DNA from: RH-AL1 sp965249685
Lineage (GTDB): Bacteria > Pseudomonadota > Alphaproteobacteria > Rhizobiales > Beijerinckiaceae
Direction of reading: 5' to 3'
NCBI GenBank assembly: GCA_965249685.1
Contig: CBDFMN010000003.1
Coordinates: 2,914,001-2,978,000 of the forward strand
DNA length: 64,000 nt
Position numbers and translations under genes: made by a program. Position 1 is the first letter of the stretch; every line of letters begins with the position of its first letter. Of this stretch, positions 42,447 through 49,776 are shown in pieces. Under the pieces are notes generated by a model that ran no database searches, was not told where the DNA came from, and worked only from the letters and a program-made list of their open reading frames with translations.

Positions 42447-43523
42447 CTAACCCGCCTGCGCGGCCATCAGCGCCGCTTGGTGCTCGGTCGTCAGCGCGTC
42501 GACCACCTCGTCGAGCGCCTCGCCGGCGATCACCTTGTCGAGCTTGTAGAGCGTCAGGTTGATGCGGTGATCGGTCAGGCGGCCCTGCGGAAAGTTATAG
42601 GTGCGGATACGCTCGGAGCGGTCGCCCGAGCCCACCTGCGCGCGCCGATCGGCGGAGCGCTCGGCGTCGAGCTTCTGGCGCTCCGTGTCGTAGATGCGTG
42701 AGCGCAGCAGCGCCATGGCGCGGGCGCGGTTCTTGTGCTGCGATCGCTCCTCCTGCACGAAGACGATCGTTCCGGTAGGAATGTGGGTGATGCGGATCGC
42801 CGATTCCGTCTTGTTGACGTGCTGGCCGCCGGCACCCTGCGCCCGCATCGTGTCGATCTTCAGGTCCGCCTCGTTGATCGCGACGTCGACCTCTTCCGCC
42901 TGCGGCAGCACCGCCACCGTGGCGGCGGAGGTGTGGATGCGCCCCTGCGTCTCCGTGTCGGGCACGCGCTGCACGCGGTGGACGCCCGACTCGAACTTCA
43001 GCCGGGCGAAGACGCCGGAGCCCTCGACCTCGGCGATCACCTCCTTGAAGCCGCCCGCCGTGCCCTCGCTCGCCGAGACGATCTCCACGCGCCAGCCCTT
43101 GGTCTCCGCGTAGCGCTGGTACATGCGGAACAGGTCGCCGGCGAACAGCGCCGCCTCGTCGCCGCCCGTTCCAGCCCGGATCTCGAGGATGGCGCTCTTT
43201 TCGTCGGCCGCATCCTTGGGCAGCAGCGCCACCTGCAACTCCGCGGCCAGCGCGTCGAGCCGGGCCTCGCCGGTGCGGCGCTCCTCCTCGGCGAGTTCGC
43301 GCATGTCGGCGTCCGTCGCAGGGTCGGCGAGCATCAGGTCGAGCTCGGAGAGCTCGGCCGCCTGCCTCCGGTACTGGCGGATCGCCGCAGTTACCGTCTC
43401 GAGGCCGGCGAGTTCGCGCGACAACGCGACAAAGGTCGTCGCGTCCGGGCTTTTCGTCAGCCGGCTGGAGATCTCGTCGTGCCGGCGCAGGATGAGGTCG
43501 AGCTTGTCCTGGGGTAATTGCAT
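42447..43523 (-). CDS. prfA: peptide chain release factor 1
   Basis: RF1 reads UAA and UAG stop codons and triggers peptide release. The 358-residue protein has the tripeptide region RVPDTETQGR, with PDT in place of the commoner P-A/V-T, and the catalytic GGQ in GAGGQHVNKTES. The ATG giving MQLPQDKLDLILRRH matches family starts; the upstream frame is intergenic. ptsP lies upstream on the same strand, but a foreign-looking gene on the other strand separates them. No prmC follows. Confidence 0.96.
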   Translation of the reverse strand: MQLPQDKLDLILRRHDEISSRLTKSPDATTFVALSRELAGLETVTAAIRQYRRQAAELSELDLMLADPATDADMRELAEEERRTGEARLDALAAELQVALLPKDAADEKSAILEIRAGTGGDEAALFAGDLFRMYQRYAETKGWRVEIVSASEGTAGGFKEVIAEVEGSGVFARLKFESGVHRVQRVPDTETQGRIHTSAATVAVLPQAEEVDVAINEADLKIDTMRAQGAGGQHVNKTESAIRITHIPTGTIVFVQEERSQHKNRARAMALLRSRIYDTERQKLDAERSADRRAQVGSGDRSERIRTYNFPQGRLTDHRINLTLYKLDKVIAGEALDEVVDALTTEHQAALMAAQAG

Positions 43524-43648
43524 GTGTGGGACGTAACGAAGGCCGACGGCGGGAACAAGACCTGCCTCGCTGCCTCGTCCAGCCTGGTGAAAGCTTGTTG
43601 GCGTAACGCTTGAGGGAGCAGGCCCGCCGCCTCCCGCGTGGAAGTCCC

Positions 43649-45202
43649 ATGACATCGAACCTCCCCATCTATATCCCCACCGCGATCAATCTTGGCTCCG
43701 GCAAGGACTTCCGGCCCGCCTGCTTCAACATCGACGTGGACGATAGCTGGACGCCGGACCTCGTGCTGGACCTCAGCACGGTAAAGCTCGACGAGCACGG
43801 CATTACCGTTCCGACCGAACGGTTCGGCACCGCCGTGATCCGACCCGATAGCGTCCAGCACATCATCGCCAACGACGTGCTCGAACACGTCCCCGACCTC
43901 GTCTCGTTGATGACGACGTGCCTGCAAATCCTGAAAGTAGGCGGCCTGTTCGAGGTCAGCGTCCCCTACGACCTTTCCCTGGGCGCGTGGCAGGACCCGA
44001 CGCACGTGCGCTCCTTCAACGAGCGGAGCTGGCTCTACTACACCGACTGGTTCTGGTATCTCGGCTGGCGCGATGCCCGGTTCGTCGTGGACAACCTGAC
44101 CTTCGTACCGAGTCCGTTGGGCACCGCGCTCGTCGAGCGCAAGATGCTCGACGAGGAGGTCATCCGCACGCCGCGCGCGATCGACTCCATGTCGGTCAAG
44201 CTGCGCAAGATCAAGCTGACGCCCGAGGACGAGGCGACGCTCGCCCATTGGAGGGACAGGCGCGCCGCCGCCAAGGACAATATCCGGCTGCCGACCGGCG
44301 CCATCACGTCGGAGTCGCCGAAGGCTCCATCAGCCTTCGCCGGCGGTTGGGAGGCCAACAAGGACCGCTTCTGTATCTGGGTCGTGACGATCGAGGGCTA
44401 CGCCCATAACCAGGCGGTGGAAGAGCTGGCGCTGGCCCTGAGCGAAGCCTTCGCCGCGCTGGGCGGCTCCGCCCCCGTCGTGCGGCAGCCCGACGCCTGG
44501 ATGGGGCGCGCGCCGATCGTTCTTGGAGGCCAGTTGCTGGCCGCGATCGGCGACGTCCAGCTCCCCGAACATACGGTGCTGTTCAACCTTGAACAGGTGG
44601 ACGCCCAATCGAGTTGGATGAACGGCTCCTATCTCGCGATGCTGCGCCTACGCGCCGTCGTCGATTATTCCGCCGTCAACACGCAGGCGCTGCGGCAGGC
44701 AGGAGTTGGGCATGTCCGCCACCTTGCCGTAGGCTATGCGCCGGGCCTCACACGGATCGTCGCCGCGCCGGCACGCGACATCGACGTCCTCTTCTTCGGC
44801 TCGTTGAACGAGCGGCGCGCCGCGATCGTCGAGGGCCTCAAGGCGAAGGGCCTCGCGGTCGTTCACCTCTTCGGGGTCTACGGCGCGGAAAGGGACGCGT
44901 CCATCGCGCGGGCGAAGGTGGTGCTCAACCTGCACTTCTACGAAGCCGCGATCTTCGAGATCGTTCGCGTTTCCTACCTTCTGGCCAACCGGGTCTGCGT
45001 GGTCAGCGAGGGTCCGGACGACACGGCCGACGCGCTGCCCTTCAAGGATGCGGTGTGCTTCTGCCGGTACGAGGACATCGTGGAGCGTTGCATCGCGCTC
45101 GTCGGCGACGAGGGACGAAGGATCGCGTTGGCCGAACGCGGGTTCGAGATCATGCGGGCCCGTACCCAGGCCAGTGCGCTCGAGGCGATGTTCGACGCGT
45201 GA
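43649..45202 (+). CDS. fusion of SAM methyltransferase and CgeB-like glycosyltransferase
   Basis: The 517-residue protein has two parts. Residues 1 to about 205 are a class I methyltransferase: INLGSGKDFRPACFNIDV (motif I region), VLDLS, and the ANDVLEHVPDL segment, with DLSLGAWQDPTHVRSF typical of sugar/lipid methyltransferases. After a linker, residues of about 245-517 look like a GT-B glycosyltransferase of the CgeB type (DVLFFGSLNERRAAI; LNLHFYEAAIFEIVRVSYLL). It lies on the plus strand between ptsP and prfA, interrupting a normally conserved gene pair. A role in surface or S-layer glycan decoration is plausible but unproven. Confidence 0.78.
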   Translation: MTSNLPIYIPTAINLGSGKDFRPACFNIDVDDSWTPDLVLDLSTVKLDEHGITVPTERFGTAVIRPDSVQHIIANDVLEHVPDLVSLMTTCLQILKVGGLFEVSVPYDLSLGAWQDPTHVRSFNERSWLYYTDWFWYLGWRDARFVVDNLTFVPSPLGTALVERKMLDEEVIRTPRAIDSMSVKLRKIKLTPEDEATLAHWRDRRAAAKDNIRLPTGAITSESPKAPSAFAGGWEANKDRFCIWVVTIEGYAHNQAVEELALALSEAFAALGGSAPVVRQPDAWMGRAPIVLGGQLLAAIGDVQLPEHTVLFNLEQVDAQSSWMNGSYLAMLRLRAVVDYSAVNTQALRQAGVGHVRHLAVGYAPGLTRIVAAPARDIDVLFFGSLNERRAAIVEGLKAKGLAVVHLFGVYGAERDASIARAKVVLNLHFYEAAIFEIVRVSYLLANRVCVVSEGPDDTADALPFKDAVCFCRYEDIVERCIALVGDEGRRIALAERGFEIMRARTQASALEAMFDA

Positions 45203-45230
45203 CCCGGGCTGGCGCGGCCACTCTCCCGTC

Positions 45231-47498
45231 CTAGGCCAGCGGGATGCCCTGCCGCTCGGCGAAGGTCCGCAGCGGTTCGCGCAGGGAGTGACCGCCGTCG
45301 ATCCGCTCCACGAGGTCCACCACGAAAGGTCGCATGGCGGCCAGATCGGTCGCCAGGATCGCCGCCTTCACCGGGCCGATGGCGGCGGGCGACATGGACA
45401 GGCCGCGGAAACCCAGCGCGACCAGCACTACGGCCTCCAGCGGCCTACCGCCCATCTCGCCGCATAGCGTGAGCGGTGTCGCCGTCGCGTTTGTTCGGTC
45501 GGCGATGAGCTTCAGCACCCGGAGGGCGGGCGGCGACAGCACGTCGAACCGGCTCGACACCCGCAGGTTGTCGCGGTCGGCGGCGAAGAGGTACTGCAGC
45601 AGGTCGTTCGAGCCGACGGAGACGAAATCGACTTGGGCGCAAATCTCCTCGAGCTGCCAGAGCAGAGAGGGCACCTCCAGCATCACGCCAAGCTCGAGGC
45701 CCGTCGGCAGCTTGTGGCCGTAGCGCGAGAGGTAGGCCAGTTCCTGGTCCACCACGGCCTTGGCCGCCTGGAACTCCTCAACGGTGGCGACCATCGGGAA
45801 CATGATGCGCAGGTGTCGCCCATGCCCGGCGCGCAGCATGGCGCGAAGCTGGGAGCGCAGGAGCGCCGGACGGTCGAGCCCGATGCGGATCGCCCTCCAT
45901 CCGAGCGCCGGATTCTCCTCCTCCACCTTCTCCATGTAGGGTAGGACCTTGTCCGACCCGATGTCGAGCGTGCGAAACGTCACCGGTCTGTCGCCGACCG
46001 CATCAAGGATCGAGCGGTAGAGCAGCTCCTGCTCGCGCATCCGCGGGAAGCGGTGCGCCACCATGAACTGGATCTCCGTGCGGAACAGGCCGATCGATGT
46101 CGCGCCCGTCTCCTCCATGTGCTGGAGGTCGACGACGAGCCCGGCGTTCATGTGCAGGTCCACCGCCACGCCGTCGCGCGTCCGGCAGGGCACGTCGCGC
46201 AGCGCGCGGTATTGTTCCTGCCGCCGCGCCCGCAGCCGCGCCTTCTCGGCGTAGGAATTGGCGACGTCGGAGGTTGGACGCACATAGACGTCGCCGGTCG
46301 AGCCGTCGACGATCAGCGGGTCGCCCTGTTCGGCGAGGTTGATGATGTTGCCGACGTTGCCGACGGCGGGGATGCCGAGCGAGCGGGCGACGATGGCGAC
46401 GTGGCTGAGCGCGCCGCCGTCTTCCAGCACCAGGCCGCGCAGCTTGCGACGGTCGTAGTCGAGCAGCGCCGCCGGTCCCATCGTGCGGGCGACGAGGATG
46501 GCGTTGTCGGGCAGGCTGTCGTGGTCGGCGATGAAGTTCTGGCCGACAAGTTCGTGCAGCAGGCGGTTGGCGAGGTCGTCGAGGTCGTGCAGCCGCTCGC
46601 GCAGGTAGGGGTCCGTCTGCCGCTGCATCTTCGCGCGCGCGTCGTTCTGCACGCGTTCGACGGCGGCCTCCGCGGTGAGGCCGGTGTTGATGGCCTCGCG
46701 CAGGCGGCGCAGCCAGCCCTGATCATGCGCGATCATCCGGAAGGTCTCGAGAATATCGCGCGTCTCGCCGTGACCGGTGTCGCCGCGCTCCACCAGCTTG
46801 TCGATGGAGGTGCGCATGGCGGCGATGGCCACGTCCAGCCGCTGCAGCTCCTGCCCCGTGTTCTCCGCGACGATCTGCTTGACGACGATCCGCGGCTCGT
46901 GGAGCACGGCGAAGCCCAGCCCGATGCCATCGGTGATGGGTGTGCCGGCGAGCGAGAGCGGACGGCGCGTCGCGAGGTCCTGAGCGGACGCGGCGAGCGA
47001 CTGCAGCTCGCCCGAGGCGATCATCTCGGCGAGCAGCATGGAGGTCGTCTGCAGGACCTCGATTTCTTCGTCGCTGTAGAGGCGCCGCGCCTTGTTCTGC
47101 ACGACGAGCACGCCGAGCGTGTTGCCGCCGCGCAGGATCGGCACGCCGAGGAAGGAGGAATAGACCTCCTCGCCCGTCTCCGGCCGGTAGGAGAAGGAGG
47201 GGTGCAGCTGCGCGTCGGCAAGCGCCAGCGATTCGGCCGATTGCGCGATTAGGCCGACGAGACCCTCGTCCGCGCGCATGGTGGTGAGGTGCACGGCCTC
47301 GCGGTTGAGGCCTTCCGTGGCGTAGAGTTCGAGCAGGCTGTCGGCGCGCAGCACGTAGACGGAGCAGACCTCCGCGACCATGTTGGCGGCAATATGGACG
47401 ACGATGCGGTCGAGGCGCGCCTGTGCGCTGACCGGCTCCGCCATGACTTCGCGGAGCCGGCGCAGGAGCAGACGGGGTCCGCCGTGGGCGCCATTCAT
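45231..47498 (-). CDS. ptsP: PTS-Ntr enzyme I PtsP
   Basis: PtsP takes phosphate from PEP and passes it to NPr in the nitrogen-related regulatory phosphotransferase system. The 755-residue protein has an N-terminal GAF domain (residues of about 20-165; in PtsP this binds glutamine or 2-oxoglutarate-related signals), the phospho-carrier domain with His366 in GGALSHVAI, and the C-terminal PEP-binding barrel (GLFRTEIQFM; GVMLEVPSLL; CGEMGGRP). The family length is full. In most rhizobia lysC precedes and prfA follows; neither is directly adjacent here on the same strand without insertion. Confidence 0.96.
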   Translation of the reverse strand: MNGAHGGPRLLLRRLREVMAEPVSAQARLDRIVVHIAANMVAEVCSVYVLRADSLLELYATEGLNREAVHLTTMRADEGLVGLIAQSAESLALADAQLHPSFSYRPETGEEVYSSFLGVPILRGGNTLGVLVVQNKARRLYSDEEIEVLQTTSMLLAEMIASGELQSLAASAQDLATRRPLSLAGTPITDGIGLGFAVLHEPRIVVKQIVAENTGQELQRLDVAIAAMRTSIDKLVERGDTGHGETRDILETFRMIAHDQGWLRRLREAINTGLTAEAAVERVQNDARAKMQRQTDPYLRERLHDLDDLANRLLHELVGQNFIADHDSLPDNAILVARTMGPAALLDYDRRKLRGLVLEDGGALSHVAIVARSLGIPAVGNVGNIINLAEQGDPLIVDGSTGDVYVRPTSDVANSYAEKARLRARRQEQYRALRDVPCRTRDGVAVDLHMNAGLVVDLQHMEETGATSIGLFRTEIQFMVAHRFPRMREQELLYRSILDAVGDRPVTFRTLDIGSDKVLPYMEKVEEENPALGWRAIRIGLDRPALLRSQLRAMLRAGHGRHLRIMFPMVATVEEFQAAKAVVDQELAYLSRYGHKLPTGLELGVMLEVPSLLWQLEEICAQVDFVSVGSNDLLQYLFAADRDNLRVSSRFDVLSPPALRVLKLIADRTNATATPLTLCGEMGGRPLEAVVLVALGFRGLSMSPAAIGPVKAAILATDLAAMRPFVVDLVERIDGGHSLREPLRTFAERQGIPLA

Positions 47499-47766
47499 GG
47501 CTCAATCCTGTCGTCGCAAGCGCAAGCGGTGCGCGCAGGCCGGGCCCACGCAGGACGGGATGCGGCAAGTCTCGTGCCCGCCCGCTCCATGGCGCCCGTA
47601 TACAGGCAGGCTCGACGGCGCGGCAAGCCCGCCCGAGGGAGGGGGCCGGACATCAGGCTCCCTACCGGCGGTGCGGATGGGCCGATTTGCCAGAGCGCGG
47701 ACCGGGCGAACAGCTTGACCCTTGTTCCGCTTTTGTTTCAATCCGCGGAGCCTTGGAGAAATTTGG

Positions 47767-48396
47767 GTGGGGCGCGAGGGTCGGCGCAAAGTGCCGAGGG
47801 TTAAGGCCGAGCGCCTGCGCCGGGTCGTCACGCGCCGAACCATCCGGGCCGCTTTGCGGACCCTGCTCAGTCCGGGCCGCCTGGTCCGCCTGGATCTCGA
47901 GAGCGCCTCCAACGCCATCCCCGTGCTCGACGCGGTGGGCGATGCCGCCATGGCGGTCGACCTCGCCGAAATGGCTGGCGAGTTCTCCACGTTGGCCGAT
48001 GAAACGCGCGCGGCGCAAGCGTTCGTCGAAAAAGGGCCGCAGGATTTGTCGAGCCTCCTCGTCAGTTCGCAAGAGGAGGGCTTTGCCTCTTTCGATGCCT
48101 TCAAGAAGCTCGATCTGGTGAAACGGTTCGGACCGGCCGGCTAGGGTTATGAATACCACCACATCGTCGAGCAGGGGCCGAACGAGGCGGAGGTTGCGCG
48201 CGAGCAACTGCAATCGACCAGAAACATGATCCGAATACCCAAATTGCTACACGAGGAAATTACGGCGGCTTTCTCTCGAGGTAACTTGAACACCGGAGCG
48301 TCGATTCGCGCCTCCATGCGAGGACAGAATTTCGAAACGCGGTATCAGCAAGGATTGGGCGTGCTGAAGCGCCTCGGCATTCTGGTATCGGAGTGA
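47767..48396 (+). pseudogene. HHIVEQ-type nuclease toxin gene interrupted by an in-frame TAG
   Basis: The frame from the GTG (GGAGA eight bases upstream) reads 125 codons, meets TAG at 48142-48144, and then continues open in the same frame for 83 codons to TGA at 48394-48396. The second part begins GYEYHHIVEQGPN, followed by LQSTRNMIRIP and LHEEITAAF, the core of the HNH/Endonuclease VII superfamily toxins (W/YHH group) found at the end of polymorphic toxins. The first part is a neutral pretoxin-like helical stretch. The toxin stop overlaps the next start by one base (TGATG), and that next gene is a DUF2019 immunity gene. A single base change (for example from GAG) explains the stop; readthrough is the alternative. 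Confidence 0.72.
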
Positions 48397-48761
48397 TGTC
48401 CAGGTCGGATGGGGAACAGGAACTTCGGATCAAGGCCTGTATCGAGAAGGTCAGGGCAGGGGGTATTCAATGGCATCTCGGTCAGTTCCTCGAAATCAAG
48501 ACGATGCAGCGCGAGGCGCGTGCCTCTATCCTGTCGGCGCTGCAGGAGTTGGACGACCGCACGAGTGTCGGGCGCGCCGCGTTGATGCCGCTCCTGACGG
48601 ACAGCGATGACGGTGTACGGGCGACGGCCACGACGTTCTTGGCGAAGACGAACCCCGATGCGGCTCTTCCCGTGCTGCATGATCTGAGCAGGACCAGCTT
48701 CACCGAAGCGGGTTTTACCGCCGACGACGCGCTCCGCCATTACGCGGAGGGTAAAGTGTGA
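48396..48761 (+). CDS. DUF2019-type immunity protein
   Basis: The 121-residue protein is helical with a HEAT-like segment: ALMPLLTDSDDGVRATATTFLAKTNPDAAL... and the end FTADDALRHYAEGKV, the pattern of DUF2019 proteins, which are immunity proteins of polymorphic toxin systems. The start ATG overlaps the toxin stop, so the two are coupled. It remains intact although the toxin frame contains a stop codon, as is common when immunity outlives the toxin or guards against kin. Function as a nuclease inhibitor is inferred from family and context. Confidence 0.72.
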   Translation: MSRSDGEQELRIKACIEKVRAGGIQWHLGQFLEIKTMQREARASILSALQELDDRTSVGRAALMPLLTDSDDGVRATATTFLAKTNPDAALPVLHDLSRTSFTEAGFTADDALRHYAEGKV

Positions 48762-48884
48762 AACGCGTTCGCGGTACGGCACGAGCGCGCCGGAGACGTC
48801 AAGGTCGCCCGCATGGACTTCGACGGCAAGGCCAAAGCCGCGCAACCGAGGTGTGGGATCGGCACGACGGGGACGCCCCGGTCT

Positions 48885-48912
48885 CTTGAACGACCCTGCG
48901 CCGGTGCCATAT
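48885..48912 (+). promoter_or_regulatory. RpoH (heat-shock) type promoter of the sHsp gene
   Basis: CTTGAA and CCATAT are separated by 16 bases, 69 bases upstream of the sHsp ATG. This matches alphaproteobacterial heat-shock promoters (CTTGAA with a CCAT-type -10) and fits the product downstream. Confidence 0.65.
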
Positions 48913-48960
48913 TGAGCATGCGGCGCAAGTCGTGGAGCGCCTCTCATAGGGCTCCGTCAC

Positions 48961-48979
48961 CGAAGGCCAAAAGGCTTCG
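48961..48979 (+). promoter_or_regulatory. hairpin covering the sHsp ribosome-binding site (possible RNA thermometer)
   Basis: CGAAGGCC and GGCTTCG pair around an AAAA loop with one bulged G. The AAGG in the loop/right arm is the ribosome-binding site, seven to nine bases from the ATG at 48982. Occlusion of the site by a short G+C hairpin is the principle of ROSE and related RNA thermometers that control rhizobial sHsp genes. The sequence is not a classical ROSE element. Confidence 0.5.
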
Positions 48980-48981
48980 AC

Positions 48982-49410
48982 ATGTCCCGTGTGCCGACCC
49001 TGAGTTCGCCGTTCCTGCTGGGTTTTGACGAGATCGAGCGGGCTCTGGACCGTGTCACCCGCTCGTCATCGGATGGTTATCCGCCCTACAACATCGAGCG
49101 GATCAGCCAAAGCGACGATCGCGCCGAGACTTTGCGGATTACCCTGGCGGTGGCCGGCTTTACCCGCGATCAACTTGAGATCGTGGTGGAGGACGGCCAA
49201 TTGCTGATCCGCGGCAAGCAGGCGGACGACAAGACCCGCGCCTACCTGCACCGTGGCATCGCCGCGCGGCAGTTCCAGCGCGTGTTCCTCCTCGCCGACG
49301 GCATGCAGGTCAGCGGCGCCGACCTCGTCAACGGTCTTCTATCCGTCGATCTTCACCGCCCCGAACCCCAGCGGCGCGGCAAGGTCATCGACATCATCGT
49401 GCGGGACTGA
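48982..49410 (+). CDS. small heat-shock protein (Hsp20/IbpA family)
   Basis: sHsps hold unfolding proteins in a refoldable state. The 142-residue protein has a short N-terminal arm (SRVPTLSSPFLLGFDEIERALDR, typical of rhizobial class A sHsps), the alpha-crystallin domain from about residue 35 (NIERISQSD; LRITLAVAGFTRDQLEIVVEDG; then GIAARQFQRVFLLADGM) and the family end RGKVIDI. The DUF1150 gene follows on the same strand. An RpoH-type promoter and a hairpin over the ribosome-binding site point to heat control at two levels. Confidence 0.94.
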   Translation: MSRVPTLSSPFLLGFDEIERALDRVTRSSSDGYPPYNIERISQSDDRAETLRITLAVAGFTRDQLEIVVEDGQLLIRGKQADDKTRAYLHRGIAARQFQRVFLLADGMQVSGADLVNGLLSVDLHRPEPQRRGKVIDIIVRD

Positions 49411-49461
49411 ACGTCCGCACCACCGCGGGCCGCTCGCGGCCGCACAAAGCAGGAAAACATC

Positions 49462-49728
49462 ATGTTGAACCAAGCCAACCCCACCACCCTTCCGGTCCTG
49501 AGCGACGAGCAGCTTGCCGCCCTCGGCGAAGGGTTAGTCGCTTATCTCAAGCCGATTCGCTCGGAGGAACTGAGTGCCCTGTTTCCGAACGCTCCGGCGG
49601 TTCAGCCGGGCTTAGAGCTGTTCGCGCTGCTCGGCGCCGACGGCAAGCCGCTCATCGTGACCGACACACGCGACGCCGCCGTGGCTAACGCCATGCAGCA
49701 GGAGCTGCACATGGTGAGTTTACACTAG
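49462..49728 (+). CDS. DUF1150 family protein
   Basis: The 88-residue product has the DUF1150 pattern: LPVLSDEQLAALGEGLVAYLKPIR, then ELFALLGADGKPLIVTDTRDAAVANA. In alphaproteobacteria this small protein is regularly encoded right after an IbpA-type sHsp and is thought to be part of the same heat-shock unit. A good ribosome-binding site (AGGAAAA) precedes the ATG. Biochemical function unknown. Confidence 0.88.
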   Translation: MLNQANPTTLPVLSDEQLAALGEGLVAYLKPIRSEELSALFPNAPAVQPGLELFALLGADGKPLIVTDTRDAAVANAMQQELHMVSLH

Positions 49729-49776
49729 GGGCGACCGGCGAGCGATAGCCGCACCGAGAAGGCGATCAGCCGTCGA

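Noticed and set aside
47662..48213. A 183-codon minus-strand frame overlapping the broken toxin gene
   Set aside because: It is antisense to the toxin frame, which has a ribosome-binding site, a known nuclease core and an overlapping immunity gene; the minus frame has none of these.
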